This document shows positions 26,491 to 34,793 of a DNA stretch of 59,373 nt, piece after piece. The position numbers were made by a program, and so were the translations under genes. Source of the stretch: a bacterium (GTDB taxonomy: Bacteria > Planctomycetota > Planctomycetia > Kolteriales > Kolteriaceae); NCBI GenBank assembly GCA_019748235.1, contig JAIEPU010000122.1, positions 1 through 59,373 of the forward strand, in the 5' to 3' direction. Every line of letters begins with the position of its first letter. Position 1 is the stretch's first letter. The notes under the pieces are model-generated. The model was not told the DNA's origin and did no database searches. It was given only the letters and a program-made list of their open reading frames with translations.

Positions 26491-28950
26491 ATGGACGCCA
26501 AATCGCTCGGGTCTTCGTGCGAAACGGATGAAGCCAATTCATTCGCATCGATCGACATTCGTCCTCCAGGCGAGGTCGCGCTCCTTGCCGATCAAGGTTG
26601 GCGGCATTACCTCCCTCGGCGTCAGCTCCTGCTTCACTCTTTCGTTCTTTGTTTGTTAGCCTTCGCCCTCCTCTTCGACGTCCCAGTCGCGACCGCATTC
26701 AATGATTGGTACAACGGCCCAGAGCCTCTCTCGGGCGAGCTCCACCAACTCATCATCTCGCTCGCTCAGTACGCGCAGCCGATCGGATTCATCACCGCCG
26801 CCGTTCTCATGTGGATCTTTGACAATCGCCGCCGCGGAAGAATCGTCGTGCTCGCGACGGTCCTGCTCGTATCAGGAGTCGGTTCGACGCTCATCAAAGC
26901 GGTCACCGGTCGCGAACGTCCGTGCGACAGCAATTGTGAAGTCGTATTTCACGGGCCGGTGCACCGTTGGTCCGACAGTAAAGTAGCCTCGTTCCCATCG
27001 GGTCATACCGCCACTGCCTTTGCACTGAGCTGCGTTTTGGCAAGCTTCTATCCTTCGGCGCGCAGGCTGATCTGGCTTTTGGCGTTCGGCGTCGCCATCA
27101 ATCGACTCGTCACCGTGCGGCACTTCCCGTCAGACGTCGTCGCCGGCGCTTGGTTCGGTTACTTCACGGCCGTTTGGACCATGCAGGCCGAATGGGTCTG
27201 GAAACTTGCATCGAAGTGGAACCCGCTGCTCAGTCGCCCCATTCAGATGCCGAGTCTCATGCCCAGGAATCCGTGGCCCTTCTGGCGACAACTTTTAGCG
27301 AGTCAGTGGATTCTCATCGCTGCCTGTCTAGCGATGTATTGGACAGGAAACGGCGAATACAGCCTGTGGGATCGAGATGAACCTCGATTCGCCACCGCCA
27401 CCCGTGAAATGATCGCCAGCGGCGAGTGGCTCGTGCCGACCTTTAACGGAGAGCTTCGTCCCGACAAGCCGATCCTCATTTATTGGCTTCAGAGCATCGC
27501 CTATTTGTTGCTTGGAGATAACCCTTTCGCTGCACGATTCTGGTCGGGAATCGGCGGTACCGTCGCTTGCCTTGCGACTTGGCATCTCGGCCAATCGATG
27601 TTCGACCAGCGCGTGGGGCGAGTCGCCGCCTGGGTGTTATCCCTTTCGCCGATGCTGATCATCGAATCAAAGCTTGGCACGGTCGATGCCGTGCTCCTCG
27701 CATTCATCACCTTGTCGATCGCATGGCTTTGGACGCTCTATAAAGATGGCCCGTCGACCCGGTGGGCGGCCGCCTTTTGGGTGTGCCTTGGGCTCGGGAT
27801 TTTGACCAAAGGTCCGATCGCTCTGGCAATTCCTGGAGCATTGGCCGTCGCATTTTGCGCCGTACGTCGTGAATGGAGTTGGCTTCGAAACTTGAAGCCG
27901 CTTTGGGGGGTGCCGCTCCTTTTCGCCATTATCGCTCCCTGGTGCATCGCGGTACAAATCGCAACCAATGGTGAATTCCTTGCTCGCGCTCTTGGACACC
28001 ACGTCGTCAATCGCGCGATGCGGCCTCTTGAAAGCCATTCGGGATTCCCAGGTTATTATGTGGTGAGCGTGCTTGCCCTCATGGTTCCATGGTCATTCCT
28101 GTTCCCCTGGGTCTTCTGGACCCATCGTTATCGATTCCTCAAACATCCAGCAGTCACGTTCCTTGCCTGTTGGACATTCGTGACGCTCATCATCTTTGAA
28201 CTCGTCCGAACGAAACTGGTTCATTACTTCCTTCCGGCTTACCCGGCTCTCGCGATCTTGTTCGCCTCTTCGCTGGTCGGAAGATTCGCCGACGAAAAGA
28301 TCGGCATTCAAACGATTTCGCGTGTCCGAGTCGGCTGGGGAATGATTTCCATGGGAGCATTCCTCATCGTCGCGACCGCGACGTTCGCGATCATTGCCAT
28401 GCCGCAGAATATAGGCGTTCCGCTCGGCATCGCGGCCGGGATCGGAGGGCTCGGTCTAATCCTTGCGGGAAGACTCTTGCGCGACGGCCGATATCGCATG
28501 GCCTTCATCACCCAAACCGCGGTCGGAACTCTCACCATCGTGCTCGTCGGCGCCCAAGTGCTTCCGGCACTCCACTCATCGCAAACGATCATCGATGTCG
28601 CGGACCGGCTCCGGCAGCTTAGTCAATCCGGTCACTCGGTCGCTCTTTGGCAATACCGTAATCCCAGCCTGGTCTACAACGTCGGACATCCCCTCTCGAT
28701 CCTAGATGAGATGCGAGGTATGCCCCCTTTTGAGGACGCCCGAAAATATGCTCGGGAGCATGGCCCCTTCTATTGCCCGATGACCGATCAGGAGATGAGC
28801 TTTCTGGCGGTCGATCCTGCCCTTTCGTTCCGGATCGTGGAACGATTTCCCGCGAATGAGCTGAAGATCTTTGGCGACAAAGATGTGAACCTCGTCGAGG
28901 TCAAACCAGCCGCCGTCGCACAATCACCGGCGAAAACCGTCGAGAAGTGA
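26491..28950 (+). CDS. Fusion of a PAP2 phosphatase and an ArnT/GT39-like glycosyltransferase
   Basis: This 819-residue membrane protein joins two enzymes. Residues about 50-240 form a PAP2 lipid phosphatase with all three motifs: K136-x6-R143-P144, P169-S170-G171-H172 and R205-x5-H211-x3-D215. From about residue 275 a multi-helix GT-C transferase begins with WDRDEPRFATATREM (Asp296-Glu297 catalytic region), NGELRPDKPILIYWLQ and a C-terminal soluble domain. ArnT-like enzymes move sugars from undecaprenyl phosphate to lipid A or similar; PAP2 enzymes recycle undecaprenyl pyrophosphate. A fusion would couple carrier recycling to sugar transfer. The start ATG 26491 is chosen over an 84-codon upstream extension that overlaps the SDR gene and lacks likeness. 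Substrates are inferred only. Confidence 0.88.
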   Translation: MDAKSLGSSCETDEANSFASIDIRPPGEVALLADQGWRHYLPRRQLLLHSFVLCLLAFALLFDVPVATAFNDWYNGPEPLSGELHQLIISLAQYAQPIGFITAAVLMWIFDNRRRGRIVVLATVLLVSGVGSTLIKAVTGRERPCDSNCEVVFHGPVHRWSDSKVASFPSGHTATAFALSCVLASFYPSARRLIWLLAFGVAINRLVTVRHFPSDVVAGAWFGYFTAVWTMQAEWVWKLASKWNPLLSRPIQMPSLMPRNPWPFWRQLLASQWILIAACLAMYWTGNGEYSLWDRDEPRFATATREMIASGEWLVPTFNGELRPDKPILIYWLQSIAYLLLGDNPFAARFWSGIGGTVACLATWHLGQSMFDQRVGRVAAWVLSLSPMLIIESKLGTVDAVLLAFITLSIAWLWTLYKDGPSTRWAAAFWVCLGLGILTKGPIALAIPGALAVAFCAVRREWSWLRNLKPLWGVPLLFAIIAPWCIAVQIATNGEFLARALGHHVVNRAMRPLESHSGFPGYYVVSVLALMVPWSFLFPWVFWTHRYRFLKHPAVTFLACWTFVTLIIFELVRTKLVHYFLPAYPALAILFASSLVGRFADEKIGIQTISRVRVGWGMISMGAFLIVATATFAIIAMPQNIGVPLGIAAGIGGLGLILAGRLLRDGRYRMAFITQTAVGTLTIVLVGAQVLPALHSSQTIIDVADRLRQLSQSGHSVALWQYRNPSLVYNVGHPLSILDEMRGMPPFEDARKYAREHGPFYCPMTDQEMSFLAVDPALSFRIVERFPANELKIFGDKDVNLVEVKPAAVAQSPAKTVEK

Positions 28951-29145
28951 CTCCCTTCGCCGAACCAACCGGCCTTTTGATTCGTACAATATTGGACATT
29001 CGAGCTTCGTTCGTCTCGCCAGTAGTTCGCGGGCCTTCGCGGCCTCTGACTCATCGAAATGAGACCGTTTGCTCGAATCGAATGAGAGTCATCTCTCACT
29101 TCGCGGGAACCAATCGTACGGCAGATCGACATCGAGGAGTGACTC

Positions 29146-30876
29146 TTGCTCGCCGGACCGCTCTTCGCTCGCGAGTGGCAAACGGTGCCACGACGTCCTC
29201 GCTTTTACATTACTCGTGCCGCCTATGTCGGCCTCTTCTTTGTTCTGCTCTGGACGACCTGGCAGGCAATGATCGGATTTGAGCGGGAACCCTCGCTCGG
29301 AGAAATCGCTCGATTCAGTGCCGTTTCCTTCGAACTCTTCAGCTACACGCAATTGGCACTCGTCTTGTTTTCGGGCGCGCTCTTCGGAGCCGGCACGATC
29401 AGTATCGAGAAGGATCGACGAACTTTCATCCTTCTCTTAGTAACGCGTCTGGCGGACAGTGAAATTGTTTTAGGAAAATTCGCTGGAGCATTGCTGCAAG
29501 TCGGTTGCGTTCTGGCCGCCTCGCTCCCCGTCTTCTTCGCCATGACGCTTTTTGGAGGAGTCAGCTTCGTTCAAGTAGGCCAAGTCTTCGCCGCGACGGT
29601 GGGAGGAGCCCTCCTGAGCATCTCTCTTGGCGTGCTCATCGCAACCTGGCGAGACAAAACATTTCAATCGATCGCGCTCACCATTCTAGGCGTCGTGTTA
29701 TCGCTCCTTGTCGTTGAAACGGTAGTGACGTGGGCCGGAACGACGCATGTCAATCCGCATGAAGTGACTTACTGGGCCGCGAATTTTTCCACGATTCGAG
29801 CGGTGGCCACTTCGATGAATTTCGATCCCGCGGTCCATCACTTCATTCTGCCGGGCGTCGGGCATCTGTTGTTTGGAATCCTCTTCTCCTGCCTCACGCT
29901 CGGAACGTCCATTCTCTACTTGCGACGTTGGAACCCGAGAGGAGAAGCGATTCAACAACGTGAAGCACCCGATGCCACCAAACCAATAGCATCGAGCGGC
30001 TTTGTTCGGCATGCGTGGTCGAATCCGGTCCTTTGGCGAGAGATTCGTACTCGTGCCTACGGTGCGCGTCCATTCGTTATCAAGCTCGCCTATCTAGTGA
30101 TCGCTGGACTCCTCCTTGCCGGCCTGGTTACGGATCCACCCCAACATGATGACCCTGATCTAGCATTTGCCCTGGCACGTACGATCGTCCCCGTCGGCGT
30201 GCTCAGCCTAATCTTGATTAATGCGCAAGCCGTCGCCTCGATCACGACGGAGCGAGACCTGAAAAGCTTGGATCTGCTTCTTGTCACCGATGTGACGCCG
30301 CCGGAGTTTATCTTTGGAAAGATCTGGGGAATCTGTTTCAACATCAAGGAGATGTTAATTGCCCCTCTGGTAATGTTCGGCGTCGCGACATGGATGGGAT
30401 TGCTCGACGTGCCGAATCTCGTCTACACATCGATCAGTTTTCTGACACTGGCGGCTTTCGCCAGCGTGCTAGGAATTCATTCAGGCCTGAGACATGACAC
30501 AAGCCGTTCGGCTATAGTCAATAGCCTTGGCACCATCTTCCTTCTCTTTGTCGGCGTATTGATTTGTCTTTACTTAATCGTCATCAGCGGTCGATTCGAA
30601 GCGCAGTGGGCCGCTTTCGTTCTATTCATCATTCTGGGAAGTATCGGACTCTGGGTGTCGTTGACCGCAAATGCTCCTTCGGGCGCGATCACGCTCACCG
30701 CGTCGATCGCACCCGCCGCAACGTTCTATTGCATCATCGCCTTTGTTGTCGGCGATCGCTTTTCCCCGTTCGCGGTGGTCGTAGCGACTTATGCATTTGC
30801 CGTGACCGCGATGCTCGTCCCCATGCTCTCTGAGTTTGACGTCGCCACCGGCCGAACAAGCATAGAGGGAGACTGA
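29146..30876 (+). CDS. ABC-2 type permease with two duplicated halves
   Basis: This 576-residue integral membrane protein has about twelve hydrophobic segments. Each half repeats the ABC-2 permease signature: AGTISIEKDRRTFILLLVTR near residue 83 and ASITTERDLKSLDLLLVTD near residue 366, each followed by a GK-containing helix. Each half also opens with a similar cytoplasmic segment (FAREWQTVPRR; LWREIRTRAYG). The protein thus looks like a tandem duplication that could form a complete channel by itself. The start is TTG 29146, backed by GAGGAG six bases upstream. No ATPase is adjacent, so the partner is encoded elsewhere. Its last 88 bases overlap the convergent gene on the other strand. Confidence 0.88.
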   Translation: MLAGPLFAREWQTVPRRPRFYITRAAYVGLFFVLLWTTWQAMIGFEREPSLGEIARFSAVSFELFSYTQLALVLFSGALFGAGTISIEKDRRTFILLLVTRLADSEIVLGKFAGALLQVGCVLAASLPVFFAMTLFGGVSFVQVGQVFAATVGGALLSISLGVLIATWRDKTFQSIALTILGVVLSLLVVETVVTWAGTTHVNPHEVTYWAANFSTIRAVATSMNFDPAVHHFILPGVGHLLFGILFSCLTLGTSILYLRRWNPRGEAIQQREAPDATKPIASSGFVRHAWSNPVLWREIRTRAYGARPFVIKLAYLVIAGLLLAGLVTDPPQHDDPDLAFALARTIVPVGVLSLILINAQAVASITTERDLKSLDLLLVTDVTPPEFIFGKIWGICFNIKEMLIAPLVMFGVATWMGLLDVPNLVYTSISFLTLAAFASVLGIHSGLRHDTSRSAIVNSLGTIFLLFVGVLICLYLIVISGRFEAQWAAFVLFIILGSIGLWVSLTANAPSGAITLTASIAPAATFYCIIAFVVGDRFSPFAVVVATYAFAVTAMLVPMLSEFDVATGRTSIEGD

Positions 30877-31349
30877 ACCGCCTCCTTCTTTTCCACCGGC
30901 GAACGATGGGGGGCATAACGCATCATGCTTCCCAATAGGATGATCACGAGCGCTAAGCCGACGTTGATATTTAACCACAGTCGCGGATTCGCTCGCATCG
31001 GCGCCAAACCCTTTGATCTTCCCACCAGCGCGCTGGCGATAAAGAAGACCACGAGCGCCAATAAAAACTTCAATCCAAAGAGTGCGTGATACGGCATCGG
31101 CTTTACTTCATGAAACCGCACATAGAAGTTGTAAAGACCGGTAATAAGTGAGATGGCAATGCCGGAATGAATAAATACTTTCCAGCGACCGATGATCGCC
31201 TGTGACAACTCGCTCCGGTCCCCCGCCTCGCGGGCCTCCAGTACGGGGAGAAGTGCGAATCGCATGAAGATTGCCCCCCCCGCCATCACGGTCGCACTCA
31301 AAATGTGCAGCCAGCGAGAGGTAAGCATCAACAAAAATTCACCGTCCAT
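30789..31349 (-). CDS. CopD-like four-helix membrane protein
   Basis: The 186-residue protein has four hydrophobic helices with conserved histidines in SRWLHILSATVMAGG and FIHSGIAISLITG, resembling CopD/DUF2269 family integral membrane proteins. The last 40 residues are Ser/Val-rich and probably cytoplasmic. ATG 31349 follows AAGGTG seven bases upstream. Its 3' end overlaps the 3' end of the ABC permease gene by 88 bases on the opposite strand. A haem- or copper-related role is suggested by the histidine pattern but is not proven. Confidence 0.78.
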   Translation of the reverse strand: MDGEFLLMLTSRWLHILSATVMAGGAIFMRFALLPVLEAREAGDRSELSQAIIGRWKVFIHSGIAISLITGLYNFYVRFHEVKPMPYHALFGLKFLLALVVFFIASALVGRSKGLAPMRANPRLWLNINVGLALVIILLGSMMRYAPHRSPVEKKEAVQSPSMLVRPVATSNSESMGTSIAVTANA

Positions 31350-31709
31350 TGTTGCACCTTTTCAAGGAGATAGTCATGACGAACCCGCTGATTCGATGGT
31401 AGCGAGTCAAAGCGACATTGGCTCCTCCCTCTTGAGGTACCTCGTCGATTCTGAGCAAAGTTCCAAGTGTTCGTCTCCCTCCAAACGTCCGCGACAGCGG
31501 TCAACATCATGTCCCGGTGAGATGAAAAGCCGTTTATTCAGCATCAGTCTTCTAATTCTCGCGATCTCTTCATGGAACAGGCATGGGAATCGCTACCACA
31601 AAGAGGTAATATTGTCGCGGGAGTGGATAGTCCGCTCTCTCGCCATTACCGCCGCGTTTCTTCGCTGTCGCCCCCCGAGCGTGGCTCACCCTTTTCAGGA
31701 GCAACTCGC
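31350..31709. other. Intergenic region with a micro-ORF behind a perfect Shine-Dalgarno
   Basis: Between the CopD-like gene and the STAS gene are 360 bases. The left part must hold the promoter of the minus-strand gene. On the plus strand AAGGAG (31364-31369) stands six bases before an ATG that opens an eight-codon frame (MTNPLIRW, 31376-31402). The rest has a plus-strand frame from 31521 with a hydrophobic start (MKSRLFSISLLILAIS), but it runs into the STAS gene in a different frame and has no family likeness. Confidence 0.5.
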
Positions 31710-32063
31710 ATGCACTTGGACGTGCAAGACGGCATCACGATCATCCATCTTGATTCGAACTACAGTGCATTCAACGAGCCCCATCTCGATGAACTTCAGG
31801 ACAGACTGCTGAAGACAATCGCGGAAACGCCATTACCGCATCTCATTCTTCATTTCGGCGAAACCGAGTATTTCAGTTCTGTCTTCTTCGAGGTTCTGTT
31901 TCGAGCGTGGAAGCGAACGAGGGAGAAGCAGGGACGATTCGCCCTTTGTAGCCTTCAACCTAGTTGCATGGAGATTCTAGAAACCGCCAAACTCGACACG
32001 TTATGGGACATCTATCCCGATCTCGACGCGGCTATTCATTCTTCGGAAGTAGTCGGCACGTAA
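31710..32063 (+). CDS. STAS-domain anti-sigma-antagonist-like protein
   Basis: The 117-residue protein matches the STAS fold of anti-anti-sigma factors such as SpoIIAA: beta strand ITIIHLDSNYSAFNE, helix LQDRLLKTIAETP, LILHFGETEYFSSVFFEVLF (where the phosphorylatable Ser would sit) and WDIYPDLDAAI at the end. ATG 31710 has AGGAG eight bases upstream; an in-frame ATG at 31572 is rejected because it adds 46 residues without likeness. No anti-sigma kinase is adjacent. Such proteins are frequent in planctomycete partner-switching systems. Confidence 0.85.
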   Translation: MHLDVQDGITIIHLDSNYSAFNEPHLDELQDRLLKTIAETPLPHLILHFGETEYFSSVFFEVLFRAWKRTREKQGRFALCSLQPSCMEILETAKLDTLWDIYPDLDAAIHSSEVVGT

Positions 32064-32089
32064 CGGCATGACCTGAACTGCGAGCGGGA

Positions 32090-33085
32090 CTACTTGTTGA
32101 CGTGGATCTGGTACTCAACATGGCCCGAATGTGTATCGCCCGGCTCGACGATTTGAAGATGGGCCGCTCGTGTCAGTTCATTCGCATAGAGGTTGTGTGC
32201 GTCCGTCGAGCATGTTTGATTCTCCACGCAAAACGCTGGTTTTCCATCGGGAGAGAAGACCACCGCGTGAGTGAAATCCTCCGATACGCGAATGGAAAGT
32301 GTCGCCCCTGCTTCGCGATGTTCGATCAAAATCGGCTTACTCGGATCGATGCCGAAAAAGACATCGTCCGCGAAGAAGCCCTCCAGCGATCGCGCGGTCC
32401 GTAAATCGAGCGGGGTCGTACCAACATCAACGAGTCTTCCCGTCGGCATGCACTCGATGGCTTCCATCCAGTAAGACGCGGGAAGTGTCAAAAACGTCGT
32501 CGATCGAGGACCGAGATAACGGAAATAGGTGTGTATCCCAAAACCAAATGGAATTCGGGTAGTCCCTGCCGAGTTATCAACCGTGTACGTCATTCGGACT
32601 TGGTGAGCGGAAACACGAATCACCAGCCGAAGGATATGAGGGTGCGGAAATAATTCGTACCGGGGTGTTCCCGGCAAAAAGGGAAGCTCACATTCCAGCT
32701 CACAAGCCGGCTCCGTATTCCCTCGCCGATCGATCAGCTCCCTTGCCTCTAATACAGTCCACGGCACGCTATGCAAGAGCCCGTGAATAAAGTTGGGTCC
32801 CTTATTCGGCGTGAATCGATAGTCTTTACCCTCAAAGTTGAAATGACCGTCTCGAACACGGTTGGGGGTCGGATAGAGAACCGGCGTGCCGAATTTCGTT
32901 CCTCGCTGCTCGATAAGGGTCGGCGGCTGAAGCAAGAATTCCTCTCCACCGACGTTAATCGAAGCGACGTTACAACCAGCGTCAGGCACGACGCGCACCG
33001 AAGTGTCTTCGACCGTCAGGGTGTAGACATTCCAGCCCGTTTCGATGTCACGACTGGATTGGATGTCGAGCGACGTCGATGACAT
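32090..33085 (-). CDS. Aldose 1-epimerase family protein
   Basis: The 331-residue protein has the galactose-mutarotase beta-sandwich. The conserved histidines are in NFIHGLLHSVPW and GFGIHTYFRY; the catalytic Glu is probably that in FCVENQTCSTDAH. The PTPNRVRDGHF block and the length fit the family, which interconverts sugar anomers. It is convergent with the STAS gene (26 bases) and lies 32 bases downstream of the TIM-barrel isomerase gene on the same strand, so the two probably form a sugar operon. Confidence 0.93.
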   Translation of the reverse strand: MSSTSLDIQSSRDIETGWNVYTLTVEDTSVRVVPDAGCNVASINVGGEEFLLQPPTLIEQRGTKFGTPVLYPTPNRVRDGHFNFEGKDYRFTPNKGPNFIHGLLHSVPWTVLEARELIDRRGNTEPACELECELPFLPGTPRYELFPHPHILRLVIRVSAHQVRMTYTVDNSAGTTRIPFGFGIHTYFRYLGPRSTTFLTLPASYWMEAIECMPTGRLVDVGTTPLDLRTARSLEGFFADDVFFGIDPSKPILIEHREAGATLSIRVSEDFTHAVVFSPDGKPAFCVENQTCSTDAHNLYANELTRAAHLQIVEPGDTHSGHVEYQIHVNK

Positions 33086-33117
33086 GAGGTGTCACTCCTG
33101 ACGAATTGATTCAGTCT

Positions 33118-34125
33118 CTATCGTGATTGTTTCACATGGCCGAAATCGCGCAAGTTGTACGGAATGCCGACATAGTCCAGCAGTCGGCAGAGCGCCCGAA
33201 GCGCGACTCCCATCCCATCTGGTCCGCTGAAGCCGCCGAACTGACCCCCTCCTTTGAGGTGGGGTTCGAGCTCGACCAGATATCCCGGCGCACCAAGTGA
33301 TTGCATCTTCGCCGTCTTCTCAGGCAGAACCGTCTTGAGGTCACGAAAGATCATTTCGTGACCGCTATCTCCCTCATCGCACGGCACGAAATTCTTGAGC
33401 CGTTCCTCGTCAACGAAACCTTCCCACTTCAGCGCAGGGTCGATCCTATAATCTTTGACGTGCATCCAGCCGACGCTGGAACGCATCGCCTTGAACTCAG
33501 CGAAACATTGCTCAGGCCCAAGGTTTTGCGAGGAGAGGTTCCCACCGTCGAAAATCGTCACCATGGCAGGTGAATTGACTCTCTCGCTCAACTCTTGAAG
33601 GACATATCCGCTGCTCCCGACCAGGTTGGCTTCGATCTCTAGTCCGTACACGACCCCCTCGCGAGCGCATCTCTCCGCGATCTTAGCGATCTGATCCGCC
33701 GCTTGCTGGACATGCTTCTTCGGATCCTCACCGCGCGGGGGATAGAAGGAAAAGCCACGAACGAGTTTCGTCTCGAACCGATGGGCGAGATCGATCGCCC
33801 GCATCACGTCTTCTTCGAGATACTTCGCGAATGGAATGTACGTGTTGTGACTACCATCTTCCTTGTCGACAAGCTTGACCTTACCGATCGGCGAACCGAT
33901 GGTCGCAATGCGCAGTCCATACTGTTGATTAAGCTGCTTGAGCTTCGCGATCTCCTCGTCCGTGAGTTTCATGACATTCTTGACCCCGCTTCCAAGGTCG
34001 ATGAAGCGAAGACTGTAGTATTCCAGACCGAGCGCCGCGAATACGGCCAATTGCTCGACGGCCGTTTTCTGATTGGCACATTCGTCGGCAAAGCCGCTGA
34101 GGATGACGGGCGGACATTCAGACAT
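33118..34125 (-). CDS. TIM-barrel sugar isomerase/epimerase
   Basis: The 335-residue protein belongs to the xylose-isomerase-like AP-endonuclease-2 superfamily. Conserved points are ILSGFADECANQ at the start, ATIGSPIGKVKL, the metal-ligand Glu in GLEIEANLVGS, FDGGNLSSQ and the substrate strand GWMHVKDYR with the EPHL Glu/His region near the end. The family includes inosose/inositol and tagatose epimerases. It is followed by the aldose 1-epimerase gene (32-base gap) and comes after the RegA gene on the same strand. A role in inositol or ketose breakdown is plausible given the inositol oxygenase 2.2 kb upstream, but not shown. Confidence 0.9.
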   Translation of the reverse strand: MSECPPVILSGFADECANQKTAVEQLAVFAALGLEYYSLRFIDLGSGVKNVMKLTDEEIAKLKQLNQQYGLRIATIGSPIGKVKLVDKEDGSHNTYIPFAKYLEEDVMRAIDLAHRFETKLVRGFSFYPPRGEDPKKHVQQAADQIAKIAERCAREGVVYGLEIEANLVGSSGYVLQELSERVNSPAMVTIFDGGNLSSQNLGPEQCFAEFKAMRSSVGWMHVKDYRIDPALKWEGFVDEERLKNFVPCDEGDSGHEMIFRDLKTVLPEKTAKMQSLGAPGYLVELEPHLKGGGQFGGFSGPDGMGVALRALCRLLDYVGIPYNLRDFGHVKQSR

Positions 34126-34187
34126 CGTGTTCCTTCCTCACCTGAACAGGAATCGCGGATTGGATGCGAGCGAACTCGTCGAGCTAT

Positions 34188-34721
34188 TTACTCAGGGGCG
34201 AGCTTCTGCAGTTTCCTTTGTAGGGATCGTCGGTGAATGCCCAGACGCCGGGCCGCTTCCGAAATGTTGCCGCTGCAGTCGGAGAGGACACGATGAATGT
34301 GTTCCCATTCGACGCGCGCCAGCGAGGGAGTCTCGGCAGCTTCACTCGTGCGCTGATTTTGCGGCGTGAATGCATTCACCACATCATCCGCGTCAGCCGG
34401 CTTCGTTACATAATTCGTCGCGCCCAGACGCATCGCATCAACCGCGGTCGCAATGCTGCCGAACCCCGTCAGAATGACGACTTGGGTCGATGGATCGATT
34501 TCCTTCAGATGCTTCAGGAGTTCGAGTCCTCCCATTCCCGGCATCTTCAGATCGACGATCGCATACTCCGGCGATTCCGTCCGCGCGATCTGGATCGCTT
34601 CATTACTGTCAGACGCTGTCCGAACATCATAGCCGCGATCACGAAGCGCTTTCGCTAAACGCTCGCGAAGTGCATCATTGTCGTCAGCTAACAGAAAGCT
34701 TGAACCTGGCTCGACACCCAT
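34188..34721 (-). CDS. regA: RegA/ActR-type response regulator
   Basis: The 177-residue regulator has a receiver domain (LLADDNDALRERLAKAL, phosphoacceptor Asp57 in AIVDLKMPGMGG, Lys in YVTKPADADDV) and a C-terminal Fis-type helix-turn-helix. The recognition region GNISEAARRLGIHRRSLQRK is close to that of RegA/PrrA/ActR, the redox response regulators of alphaproteobacteria. The Pro-rich linker of RegA is missing. It lies 72 bases downstream of the RegB-like kinase, as a two-component operon. ATG 34721 follows GGGAG; the frame is open 23 codons further upstream but without likeness. Confidence 0.93.
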   Translation of the reverse strand: MGVEPGSSFLLADDNDALRERLAKALRDRGYDVRTASDSNEAIQIARTESPEYAIVDLKMPGMGGLELLKHLKEIDPSTQVVILTGFGSIATAVDAMRLGATNYVTKPADADDVVNAFTPQNQRTSEAAETPSLARVEWEHIHRVLSDCSGNISEAARRLGIHRRSLQRKLQKLAPE

Positions 34722-34793
34722 CGCATCGATCTCCCGCTCCCCCGTGGACTTCCGTTTCCAACAGTTTAGTGGTTCGCGGGAAGAGACCAAGCG

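Noticed and set aside
31192..31812. 206-codon plus-strand frame with a hydrophobic segment
   Set aside because: Its first half is antisense to the CopD-like gene and its end overlaps the STAS gene in another frame.
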